Made by a program: the position numbers and the translations under genes
The notes under the pieces: model-generated
Database searches by the model: none
Seen by the model: only the letters and a program-made list of their open reading frames with translations
What the model was told of the DNA's origin: nothing
DNA from: Chrysiogenia bacterium
Lineage (GTDB): Bacteria > JAGRBM01
Direction: 5' to 3'
NCBI GenBank assembly: GCA_020434085.1
Contig: JAGRBM010000411.1
Location: forward strand, 1-10,180
DNA: 10,180 bases
Part shown: positions 1-6,583 of the stretch, in pieces
How the letters are laid out: each line of letters opens with the position of its first letter
Numbering within the stretch: position 1 is the stretch's first letter

Positions 1-162
1 GAGTAAGATTCCTAACCCACCGGGATCGCGAATAAATTCGCCCCAGCATCGGTCTACGTATCGGGTATGCTGCGCTCTTCGCGTCCGAGACTCGCATCGA
101 TCCATGCGGATTTCGGACCCGCTGAGCCCACCCGGCGCTCCGTCAACTCAAAGAAGGTTTCA

Positions 163-747
163 ATGATCCGCACCCTCCTCGCTCTGACCATGCTCGCGCT
201 CGTCGCGTCCCTGGCCCCCACCGCCCATGCGGCCGAGGGCCGCTTCACGCCCCGCTTTCGCGAGCACTACGACCTCACGCAGCTCCGCACCCCCGCGGGC
301 AACACGACCTACGGCGGGCTCTCCAGCTCGGTGAATCTCTTTTATGAAAAGCCCCTCGAGTGGAGCCTGGGCCTCGTATTCAACCCCGTCGTCGCCGGGC
401 GCGACAAGCAGCTCGGCACGGCGAACCTCGCGCTCCCGAGCAAGATTCGCATCTGGCACTACGGCATCGAGTATCAGCGCTTCGTGCTCGCCGAGCCCGA
501 GAAGTACGGCCTGTTCGCGCGGGTGGGCGCATCCTTCGACGTGTTCGATGTAAAATACGCCACCACCCGCTACGGCGGCAGCTACTATCTGGGCCTTGGC
601 TGGGAGCAGCGCGTCGGCGGCGTGGGCATCGCCCCCGAAGTAGCCTTTCGCCACATGATTTTCGAAAAGGACATTCAGGCCCGGGCCTTCACACCTTCGC
701 TTGCCCTCCGGCTGTATTTCATCAACGAATGGCTGGAAGGACTCTAG
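163..747 (+). CDS. Small exported, outer-membrane beta-barrel-like protein
   Basis: This encodes 194 residues of unassigned function. Residues 1-23 form a typical Sec signal peptide: positively charged start (MIR), a hydrophobic stretch rich in Leu and Ala, and an AHA cleavage site near residue 23. The mature part is rich in aromatic residues and glycine, with alternating polar/hydrophobic segments that resemble transmembrane beta strands (about 52-62, 66-77, 94-109, 115-130, 138-150, 154-167, 177-186). This suggests a small 8-stranded outer-membrane barrel, although it does not end in the usual terminal Phe. The start at 163 is preferred over an in-frame ATG at 67 because it has an AAGAAGG ribosome-binding site just upstream and places the signal peptide at the N terminus. 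The next gene starts 10 bases after the stop, so the two are probably cotranscribed. No specific family is recognised; the export signal is confident, the barrel is inferred. Confidence 0.8.
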   Translation: MIRTLLALTMLALVASLAPTAHAAEGRFTPRFREHYDLTQLRTPAGNTTYGGLSSSVNLFYEKPLEWSLGLVFNPVVAGRDKQLGTANLALPSKIRIWHYGIEYQRFVLAEPEKYGLFARVGASFDVFDVKYATTRYGGSYYLGLGWEQRVGGVGIAPEVAFRHMIFEKDIQARAFTPSLALRLYFINEWLEGL

Positions 748-757
748 GGAGAAGCCC

Positions 758-1333
758 ATGGCGGAGATCGCGATCATCTATCACAGCGGCTACGGCCACA
801 CGAAGAAAGTGGCCGAACACGTGGCCAAGGGCGCGGCTACCGCAGGCGGCGCGGAAGTAAAGCTCTTCGCCGTCGAGGAACTGGCCGACTCGCTCTCGCC
901 GCTCAAGAGCGCCGACGCGATGATCTTCGGGTCCCCGACCTACATGGGCGGGGTTTCGGCTCCCTTCAAGGCCTTCATGGACGCCACTTCCAACCTGTGG
1001 ATGCAGCGCCGGTGGAAGGACAAGATCGCCGCGGGCTTCACCAACTCGGGAAGCCTCAGCGGCGACAAGCTCGCCGTACTCCAACACCTGGCCATCTTCG
1101 CCGCCCAGCACGGCATGATCTGGGTGGGACAATCTGAAATGCCCACGCTCACCATGGAGCCCGGCCAGCCCTCCCACGTCAACCGCGTGGGCGGTTTCCT
1201 GGGACTCATGGCCCAGTCCAACAATGCCCCGGCCGACCAGACCCCGCCCGAGGGTGACCTCAAAACAGCGGAGATGTTCGGAAAGCGCGTCGCCCAGGCG
1301 ACGCTGCGATGGCTTGCGGGGAAGTCCGGCTGA
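758..1333 (+). CDS. Flavodoxin-fold NAD(P)H oxidoreductase, WrbA-like
   Basis: This encodes a 191-residue cytoplasmic flavoprotein of the flavodoxin/WrbA superfamily. Such proteins bind FMN and usually reduce quinones by two electrons using NAD(P)H. The FMN phosphate loop is visible at residues 9-15 (HSGYGHT), directly after the first beta strand (EIAIIY). The second flavin-binding segment is GSPTYMGGVSAPFKAFMD (58-75), and a third sits around NSGSLSGDK (97-105). The length fits WrbA-type proteins (about 190-200 residues). The start at 758 is chosen because the protein begins directly with the first strand and GGGAGA lies just upstream, overlapping the previous stop codon; the longer in-frame form from 701 would overlap the upstream gene. 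A role in quinone or oxidative stress fits the neighbouring CPVC thioredoxin-like gene. The exact acceptor cannot be read from sequence. Confidence 0.88.
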   Translation: MAEIAIIYHSGYGHTKKVAEHVAKGAATAGGAEVKLFAVEELADSLSPLKSADAMIFGSPTYMGGVSAPFKAFMDATSNLWMQRRWKDKIAAGFTNSGSLSGDKLAVLQHLAIFAAQHGMIWVGQSEMPTLTMEPGQPSHVNRVGGFLGLMAQSNNAPADQTPPEGDLKTAEMFGKRVAQATLRWLAGKSG

Positions 1334-1418
1334 GCCCTGCCCCTTTCATCGCGAGTTTTCTGCGACCTCTTCGCGCGCCTGCGCATCCCGAATGGGACAG
1401 CACGCGCACTACCCGCGC

Positions 1419-1424
1419 AGGAGG
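1419..1424 (+). promoter_or_regulatory. Consensus ribosome-binding site AGGAGG
   Basis: A perfect AGGAGG lies six bases before the ATG at 1431. It fixes the start of the small CPVC protein, because in-frame reading continues upstream to 1224 in what is only a shadow of the preceding gene. Confidence 0.8.
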
Positions 1425-1430
1425 AACGCC

Positions 1431-1673
1431 ATGACCACCAACAAGAAGAAGGCCACGTTCTATATGACCGGTTGCCCGGTCTGCATCAGCGTCGAGGAGC
1501 GCGTCACCCGCGCCATCGATGCCAGCCGCTACCAGATCGAGCGCGTGAACCTGCTCCAGGACCGAAGCCGCATCGACGAGGCCCGCCGCGCCGGCGTTGA
1601 ATCGGTCCCGGCACTGGTCATCGAGAACATGCCCTTCCACATCAACGCCGTGGCAAAGCTCGCAGAAATCTAG
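1431..1673 (+). CDS. Small thioredoxin/glutaredoxin-like protein (CPVC)
   Basis: This encodes an 80-residue protein with the compact thioredoxin/glutaredoxin fold. A first beta strand (KATFYMT) leads into the redox motif C15-P-V-C18, followed by a helix. A second strand (IERVNLL, 36-42) and a helix follow, then the cis-proline segment ESVPALVIENM with Pro60. These are the standard landmarks of a dithiol disulfide-exchange protein. The length suits minimal glutaredoxins and small thioredoxin-like proteins. No signal peptide is seen, so it should act in the cytoplasm. It lies 97 bases downstream of the flavoprotein gene, has its own consensus ribosome-binding site, and is followed by a strong terminator, so it is the last gene of this block. 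Whether it uses glutathione or a thioredoxin reductase is not determinable here. Confidence 0.82.
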   Translation: MTTNKKKATFYMTGCPVCISVEERVTRAIDASRYQIERVNLLQDRSRIDEARRAGVESVPALVIENMPFHINAVAKLAEI

Positions 1674-1691
1674 GCGAGGGTCGTCCCTGTA

Positions 1692-1725
1692 AAACGGGGG
1701 AGACAGTTGTCTCCCCCGTTTGTTC
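1692..1725 (+). terminator. Strong intrinsic terminator
   Basis: Arms 1692-1705 and 1708-1721 are perfect inverted complements. In practice this gives about a 13-bp stem with a five-G run and a four-base AGTT loop, followed by a T-rich tail (TTTGTTCTT). It begins about 19 bases after the stop of the CPVC protein and should end transcription of the 163-1673 block. The A-rich left flank would also give a T-rich tail on the opposite strand, but no minus-strand gene points at it. Confidence 0.9.
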
Positions 1726-1732
1726 TTCGCAG

Positions 1733-1761
1733 TTGCACTCGCCCGCCTGTCTGCGTAGCGT
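1733..1761 (+). promoter_or_regulatory. Weak candidate sigma-70 promoter
   Basis: TTGCAC (1733-1738) and TAGCGT (1756-1761) are separated by 17 bases. They sit between the upstream terminator and the class V aminotransferase start. Each box matches only three of six consensus positions, although the -10 keeps the most conserved T1, A2 and T6. A promoter is expected here because of the terminator just upstream; this exact placement is tentative. Confidence 0.25.
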
Positions 1762-1791
1762 TCCCGCCATCCCGACGCAGAGGCATTCCAG

Positions 1792-2934
1792 ATGAGCGCG
1801 CCCACCATCGACCACATTCGCGAGAACGAGTTTCCCGTCCTGCAGAACTACCTGCCGCTCAACCACGCCGGCGTTGCTCCGGTGTGCATGCGGGCCTCGG
1901 TGGCCAACGCGCAGATGGGCTCGAAGCTCGCGCGCAACGGCTTTGCCGGATACGACGCCTACATGGAACAGCTCGCCAAGGTCCGCGCGCTGTGCGGGTG
2001 GTTCATCGGCGCCCAGGCCGAGGAGATCGCCTTCGTGCGCAACACCTCCCACGGCCTCTCGCTGGTCGCTGCGGGACTGGACTGGAAGTCCGGCGACAAC
2101 GTCGTCACCACCGACGCGGAATTCCCGGCCAACATGTATCCCTGGCTCAATCTCAAGGACCGGGGCGTCGAAGTGCGCACGGTGAGCGCCAAGGGCCGCG
2201 CGCCGAGCCTGGAAGAGTTCGCGGCCGTGGTCGACGAGCGCACCCGCGTGCTGGCCATCTCCCATGTGGAGTTCTCCACCGGCTGCCGCTTCGATATCAA
2301 GGCGCTGGCCGATCTCGTCCATTCAAAGGGCGGTTACCTGTGCGTGGATGCCATCCAGAGTCTGGGCGTCATCCCCGTGGACGTCACGCGCGAGGGAATC
2401 GATTTCCTGAGCGCCGACGGGCACAAGTGGATGTGCTCGTTCGAGGGGACGGGCTTCTTCTACTGCAAGCGCGAGCTGCTGGGTCGCATCCGCCCCTCGC
2501 ACCTCGGATGGAACTCGGTGAAGAGCCAGTTCGATTTCGATCACTACGACCTGAGCTTCCCCGACCATGCGCGCAAGTTCGAGGAGGGTTCGCTCCCGCT
2601 GCCGCTGATCTTTGCGCTGGGCAAGGCACTCGAACTGCTGATCGAAGTGGGCATGGACGAAGTGCATCGCCGCGCCATGGGCGCGGCCGCCGCATTGCGC
2701 GCCGGGCTCTCCGAGCGCGGGCTCAAGGACCTCACCGTGCTGGGCCCGGGCGGGCCGACCCCAGTCGTCATCGTCGGCGGCGAGTTTGACCTGGCCGCCG
2801 CAACAGCAGCACTCACCGAGAAGGGCGTCCAGCATGCCCCGCGCGGCGGAGGCCTGCGCCTCTCACCGCACCACTACAACAACGTCCATGACGCCGAGCG
2901 CTTCTGGGCCCTGTTCGATGAAGTCGTGAGATGA
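1792..2934 (+). CDS. Class V PLP-dependent aminotransferase / cysteine desulfurase-like enzyme
   Basis: This encodes 380 residues of a fold-type I PLP enzyme in the aminotransferase class V group (cysteine desulfurase, isopenicillin N epimerase and relatives). Visible landmarks are the N-terminal LNHAGVAP segment (23-30), the cofactor-binding NTSHGLSLVA (84-93), the PLP-ring aspartate D186 with Q189 in VDAIQS, the Schiff-base lysine K212 in SADGHKWM, and a substrate-carboxylate arginine near R355/R357 (GGLRLSPH). The length is normal for the group. AGAGG lies eight bases before the ATG. It stands alone between a terminator and a palindromic repeat, with no iron-sulfur scaffold genes beside it, so a housekeeping IscS/SufS role is not supported by context. 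Substrate is unknown; a desulfurase, lyase or epimerase remains possible. Family is confident, reaction is not. Confidence 0.88.
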   Translation: MSAPTIDHIRENEFPVLQNYLPLNHAGVAPVCMRASVANAQMGSKLARNGFAGYDAYMEQLAKVRALCGWFIGAQAEEIAFVRNTSHGLSLVAAGLDWKSGDNVVTTDAEFPANMYPWLNLKDRGVEVRTVSAKGRAPSLEEFAAVVDERTRVLAISHVEFSTGCRFDIKALADLVHSKGGYLCVDAIQSLGVIPVDVTREGIDFLSADGHKWMCSFEGTGFFYCKRELLGRIRPSHLGWNSVKSQFDFDHYDLSFPDHARKFEEGSLPLPLIFALGKALELLIEVGMDEVHRRAMGAAAALRAGLSERGLKDLTVLGPGGPTPVVIVGGEFDLAAATAALTEKGVQHAPRGGGLRLSPHHYNNVHDAERFWALFDEVVR

Positions 2935-2944
2935 TCTGGCAAGA

Positions 2945-3001
2945 GGGCGGGTAGACCCCACCCCTACGAAACCCGCATGTAGGGGCGGGGTCTACCCGCC
3001 C
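2945..3001. repeat. Dispersed 57-bp palindromic repeat between convergent genes
   Basis: Two 23-base arms (2945-2967 and 2979-3001) are inverted complements with a single mismatch (A2960 against C2986) around an 11-base loop. Each arm also contains a small internal hairpin (GGG-TAGA-CCC). It starts 10 bases after the stop of the plus-strand aminotransferase and ends eight bases before the stop of the minus-strand PRPP synthetase gene. It could therefore stop transcription from both sides, although it lacks a clear T-run on either strand. The first 15 bases recur exactly at 10166-10180, so it behaves as a dispersed REP-like intergenic element and not a one-off terminator. Confidence 0.85.
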
Positions 3002-3009
3002 TTCCCGTT

Positions 3010-3894
3010 TCAGAGCAATTCTTTGACGCCGCCGGCGATGAGGGCGGACAGATCAATGGCGTTGGTCTCGTGCGCGATGGAGTTGCACGTTACGATGCGC
3101 TCGACGGTGCTGGCCTTGAGTTCGGCATAGCCGCCGGAGGCGAAGACCGCATGAACGCCTATGCACACGGGCGGCAGCAGCCCCACGTGTTTCAGGTGCC
3201 CCACGGTCTCGATCATCGTGTGCGCGGTAGAGATGATGTCGTCTACGAGCACCGGCGTGCGGCCCAGATATTTCTCCACCTCGGGCACGGAGACTTCCAC
3301 GTCGCGATCCCCGCGCCGGGTTTTCTCCAGCACCAGAAACGGCGCGCCCGCCCCCTTCGCCACGGCGCTCACCCACTGCTCGCTCTCGGCGTCGGGCCCG
3401 ACCAGCACGGGCTCGCGGATGTTGCCCTGAATCCACTGCGAGATGAGCGGCGCCGCGTGCAGCGTGCGGTCGGGAATGGAATAGACCTCGCGCAACGCGG
3501 CGTGGCGGTGCAGGTGGGGATCGACCGTCACCAGCCAGTCGAACCAGGCGCTGAGGAGCTTTCCGAACTGCACCGAGGTGATCGCTTCGCCGTCGTGGAA
3601 GCGCTTGTCCTGTCGCATGTAGGAGAGATAGGGCGCGACGAGCCCCACGCGTCCGGCGCCGAGTTCTTTCGCCGTCCCCGCGGCAAAGAGCAGCGGCGCG
3701 ATCTTGGGATCTGGCTCATGCAGGGTGCACACAAAGGCCACGCTGCGCCCCTCGACGGGAGTTACGATCCGCACGCGGCTCTCGCCGTCGGGAAAGCGGT
3801 GGACTTCGAGCTCGCCGGCCTCGGCTTCTAGCTGGGCACAGATCGATCCGGTCAGTTCCTCGTTGCCGGGAAGCGCAAAGACGAGCGGCTTCAT
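3010..3894 (-). CDS. prs: Ribose-phosphate pyrophosphokinase (PRPP synthetase), divergent class
   Basis: This encodes a 294-residue protein that by family converts ribose 5-phosphate and ATP to PRPP and AMP. Landmarks in order are FPDGESRVRI (34-43), the ATP-contacting YMRQDKRF (92-99), VDPHLHRH (124-131), VGPDAESEQW (165-174), the catalytic-loop basic residues in EKTRRGDRDVEV (K191, R193), and the PRPP-binding VLVDDIISTAHT (215-226). It is shorter than classical bacterial Prs (about 315 residues), and the usual glycine after ST is Ala224, so it belongs to a divergent subgroup. The start at 3894 overlaps the phosphorylase stop as ATGA, with GGAG eight bases upstream; the longer in-frame extension to 4215 is a shadow of that gene. 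It is the last gene of a three-gene operon and may be dedicated to nucleotide salvage and not the housekeeping Prs. That role is inferred. Confidence 0.88.
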   Translation of the reverse strand: MKPLVFALPGNEELTGSICAQLEAEAGELEVHRFPDGESRVRIVTPVEGRSVAFVCTLHEPDPKIAPLLFAAGTAKELGAGRVGLVAPYLSYMRQDKRFHDGEAITSVQFGKLLSAWFDWLVTVDPHLHRHAALREVYSIPDRTLHAAPLISQWIQGNIREPVLVGPDAESEQWVSAVAKGAGAPFLVLEKTRRGDRDVEVSVPEVEKYLGRTPVLVDDIISTAHTMIETVGHLKHVGLLPPVCIGVHAVFASGGYAELKASTVERIVTCNSIAHETNAIDLSALIAGGVKELL

Positions 3895-5417
3895 CGCTGG
3901 TGCTCCAAGGTGATGATTTCGTGCACGCGGCCGTTCACGTATTCGAGACTGTAGGCCAGCTCGCCCGGCGTCTCCGCGTGAAGCGTGAAGAGCGGCTGGT
4001 GCGGCTCTACCAGATCTCCGATCTTCACGTGCAGCACCAGTCCGGCCGACGCCGCCTTGGGCGCGCCCGCGAGTTTGGCCACGCGCGCGAGCATGCGGTT
4101 GTCGATGGCGCTCACGCGGCCCGCATGCAGGGCCAGCACTTCGTGTCGCTGCGGCGCGGTCGGCGGCATGCGCAGCGCGCCCTGGGCCTCGCAGATGGCC
4201 TGAAATTTTTTCCACGCGCGGCCCTCGTCGAGGATGGCCAGCGCCACATCGTCGCCCTGTTCCTGCGGCACGCGCCCGGACATCTCCAGCAGGCCCGCTG
4301 CCAGCGCGAGCGATCGATCACGCAGGTCGCGCGGCGCGTCGGGATTGCCCTGGAGTACAGCCAGCACGTCGCGCGCTTCGAGCGCCGGACCGATCCCGCG
4401 CCCTACGGGCTGGTTGCCGTCGGTAAAGAGCACCTTGGCTTCGAGCCCCACGGCGCGGGCCACTTCGACGAGGTGCATGCGCAGCGAGCGCGCCGCCTCG
4501 AGGCTGCGCACCTTGGCAGTCGGCCCCACGGGCAGGTCGAGCAGCACGTGGGTCGAGCCGGCGGCGGCTTTCTTGGAGATCACTGAGGCAACGAGCTGGC
4601 CCTGGCTGTCGACATCGAGCACGCGCTCAACGCCGATCAGGATGTCGTCGGCGGGACTCAGCGAAACCGCGCCACCCCAGGCGATGCAGCCGTTTTCCTG
4701 CTCGACCACGCGGCGCATTTCTTCAATGGAGAGATCGACGTTGGTCAGCACTTCCATGGTGTCGGCCGTACCGGCTGGTGACGTAATCGCCCGCGAGCTG
4801 GTCTTCGGCATCATCAGCCCGAATGCGGCGATAATAGCAACCACGATGGGCGTCGTGCGGTTTCCCGGAAGCCCGCCCACGCAGTGTTTGTCCATGACCA
4901 GGTCGCTGCCCCAGTCGATGTGATCGCCCACGTCGATCATGGCCTGCGTGAGCGAAACGATTTCCGTGCGATCGAGATTCTCGCCCGAGCAGGCGGCGAT
5001 GAAGGCCGCCAGGTGCACGTCGGAATAACGGCCCTGTACGATGTCCTCGATGATGCCGTTCATCGCCTCGTGGCCAATGCGGTGGCCGTAGAGCTTGGCG
5101 CGCACATAGCCCAGCGATTCGACCGGCGCGGCGTGGGAGAGGTGAACGTGGTCGCCCTCCTGCGCCTGCAGTTCGCACCAAGCCCCTTCGGACAGGCTCG
5201 CCTGGCCCGGCTCGAGAATCTCGCTCTTCACAATGTCGAGCGTCGCGATCAGGGAATTCTCTCCCAGCCGCACTTCCACCCGCGCCTGGGAAGCGAATCC
5301 TTCGGAGCGCACGACGGGCGCGTCCTCGCGCAGGTAGAGGATGTGCTCCTGGTAGGTGTCGATGCCGAGTCGCTTGAGGCGAAGGTTGCCGTCGCCGTTC
5401 TGGGTAAAGGTGCTCAT
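3891..5417 (-). CDS. Archaeal-type AMP/thymidine phosphorylase
   Basis: This encodes a 508-residue nucleoside/nucleotide phosphorylase of the family that contains archaeal AMP phosphorylase and 'thymidine phosphorylase family' proteins. Archaeal members split NMPs with phosphate to ribose 1,5-bisphosphate plus base. An N-terminal domain of about 90 residues, typical of the archaeal-type branch and absent from classical DeoA, precedes the helical and catalytic domains. Diagnostic segments are DKHCVGGLPGNRTTP (176-190), TSSRAITSPAGTADTMEVL (206-224), CIAWGGAVSLSPADDIL (244-260), the Lys pair at 282-283 and FTDGNQPVGRGIGPALEARD (331-350). Classical DeoA is about 440 residues. The start at 5417 forms ATGA with the upstream stop and has only a weak ribosome-binding site, suggesting translational coupling. 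AMP versus thymidine specificity cannot be settled by eye; the long form and motifs favour the NMP-type branch. Confidence 0.88.
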   Translation of the reverse strand: MSTFTQNGDGNLRLKRLGIDTYQEHILYLREDAPVVRSEGFASQARVEVRLGENSLIATLDIVKSEILEPGQASLSEGAWCELQAQEGDHVHLSHAAPVESLGYVRAKLYGHRIGHEAMNGIIEDIVQGRYSDVHLAAFIAACSGENLDRTEIVSLTQAMIDVGDHIDWGSDLVMDKHCVGGLPGNRTTPIVVAIIAAFGLMMPKTSSRAITSPAGTADTMEVLTNVDLSIEEMRRVVEQENGCIAWGGAVSLSPADDILIGVERVLDVDSQGQLVASVISKKAAAGSTHVLLDLPVGPTAKVRSLEAARSLRMHLVEVARAVGLEAKVLFTDGNQPVGRGIGPALEARDVLAVLQGNPDAPRDLRDRSLALAAGLLEMSGRVPQEQGDDVALAILDEGRAWKKFQAICEAQGALRMPPTAPQRHEVLALHAGRVSAIDNRMLARVAKLAGAPKAASAGLVLHVKIGDLVEPHQPLFTLHAETPGELAYSLEYVNGRVHEIITLEHQR

Positions 5418-6583
5418 GCGCTGGTGGTGTCTGTTTTCTCTTCGGTGGCTGCGAATTTGTCGATCACGCGGGGAAAGTTGGCGGCCCAGAGCATGCCCCA
5501 GTCGCTGCCATAGCTCACCCGGCCGCGTAGCGGATGCTTGCCGCCGGGATCGAATACCTCGACCCAGGTGCCGTATTCCTCCAGCCACTCACAATAGGCG
5601 CGCGTGTAAGCGCCCGCGCGCGCGGCATCGATCGTGCCGACGAGCTCGATCCATTGCGGGGTAAAAAAGGTCCAGATCGAATCGCCCTGATAGTTTGGAA
5701 TGAACCAGCGCTGCAGCGTCAGCTCATGATCGGGCAGGCGCTTCGGGTGGTACTTGAGCGGGAAGGGATCGTCGAGCCCGGCTGCCTGCACGGCCGCGAT
5801 GCTCCTGGGCAGCATCTCGCCCGGGTTATCCACCACCTCGCACCAGTAGGGCCAGAAGTTGGCATCCCCGCTGCAAAGGTCGGGCTTTGTGTGCAGGTCG
5901 TTCCTGAAGAACTCGCCGTTCCAGAACTGCTCGTTCACGACTTTCACGAGGTCGAACTTGCGAAAGGGGTTGGGCAGTTCTTCGCAACGCGTGAGCAGCT
6001 TGCTGCACCAGGCGACCATGGTGCTCGTAAAGCAGGTGCCGGTGAAGTTCATTGTATCCTTGGTGGCAGAGAACATCTCGTTGGCGCGCGGGTGGCCCGA
6101 GGTCGAGTCGAAGAGCTTCACGTAGTAGAGCGAGGTCTCGCGCGTAAGCAGGTCGCGATACTTTGCGCGCAGGTCGTGCAGCCCCAGGCGCTCAAGCGAA
6201 TAGAGCAGGAACGGGAGCGAGTCCGAGGAGTAGGTAAAGATGTCGACCGGTTCCTTGTCCAGGAAGATGGTGGTCGTCACCCGCCCGGCGGCGGCGTAGC
6301 GTTCGAGCGCCCATTCGAGGTTCTGGCTGCACTGGTCGGCGTAGCCCAGGTCGATGAGCCCCTCGAGCGAGATGGCGAAGTCGCGAATCCAGAACTGGTC
6401 GAGGTGGTCGATCCCGGCGCGAAAGTAGGTCCCGTTCCAGCAGGCGGCCACCACCTGGCGGCAGATTTCGGTCGGGGTGCCGGCGAAACGCTGGGGCTTG
6501 GCGCTGCGAGCCATGCGCGTCACCTGACGCCCGGCAATGCGGGCCCCCTCGCGCATCAGGGTCAATTGGTCGAAGAGCCTCAT
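5414..6583 (-). CDS. Six-hairpin glycosidase-like protein (possible amylo-alpha-glucosidase/invertase relative)
   Basis: This encodes 389 residues without a signal peptide, so probably cytoplasmic. It contains repeated amphipathic helical pairs and segments reminiscent of (alpha/alpha)6-barrel glycosidases: a Trp-Arg-Asp element in QFWIRDFAISLEGL (63-76), TYSSDSLPFLLYSLERLG (117-134), FTSTMVAWCSKLL (185-197), and YQGDSIWTFFTPQWIEL (298-314). These resemble regions of glycogen-debranching glucosidases and alkaline/neutral invertases; Asp68, Asp121 and Glu337 or Glu343 are candidate acids, unproven. The start at 6583 has a weak ribosome-binding site (GAGG 15 bases upstream); in-frame extension to 6793 gives low-complexity sequence and is rejected. 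It is the first gene of the operon and ends in an ATGA overlap with the AMP/thymidine phosphorylase, implying a linked function, perhaps on a sugar or glycosylated substrate. The fold is inferred from pattern only; substrate unknown. Confidence 0.72.
   Translation of the reverse strand: MRLFDQLTLMREGARIAGRQVTRMARSAKPQRFAGTPTEICRQVVAACWNGTYFRAGIDHLDQFWIRDFAISLEGLIDLGYADQCSQNLEWALERYAAAGRVTTTIFLDKEPVDIFTYSSDSLPFLLYSLERLGLHDLRAKYRDLLTRETSLYYVKLFDSTSGHPRANEMFSATKDTMNFTGTCFTSTMVAWCSKLLTRCEELPNPFRKFDLVKVVNEQFWNGEFFRNDLHTKPDLCSGDANFWPYWCEVVDNPGEMLPRSIAAVQAAGLDDPFPLKYHPKRLPDHELTLQRWFIPNYQGDSIWTFFTPQWIELVGTIDAARAGAYTRAYCEWLEEYGTWVEVFDPGGKHPLRGRVSYGSDWGMLWAANFPRVIDKFAATEEKTDTTSA

Noticed and set aside
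66-71. TATGCT as a -10 box for the exported protein gene
   Set aside because: It matches four of six consensus positions, but no -35-like sequence lies 16-18 bases upstream, so a promoter cannot be supported. Positions 1-162 otherwise show nothing recognisable beyond the ribosome-binding site.
2945-3001. Palindrome as an ordinary intrinsic terminator only
   Set aside because: It lacks a T-run on either strand and recurs elsewhere in the window, so a dispersed repeat explains it better, even if it also ends transcripts.
3895-4215. N-terminal extension of the PRPP synthetase frame
   Set aside because: It overlaps the phosphorylase coding sequence in another frame and encodes Arg/Ala-rich low-complexity sequence; the ATG at 3894 gives the normal family N terminus.
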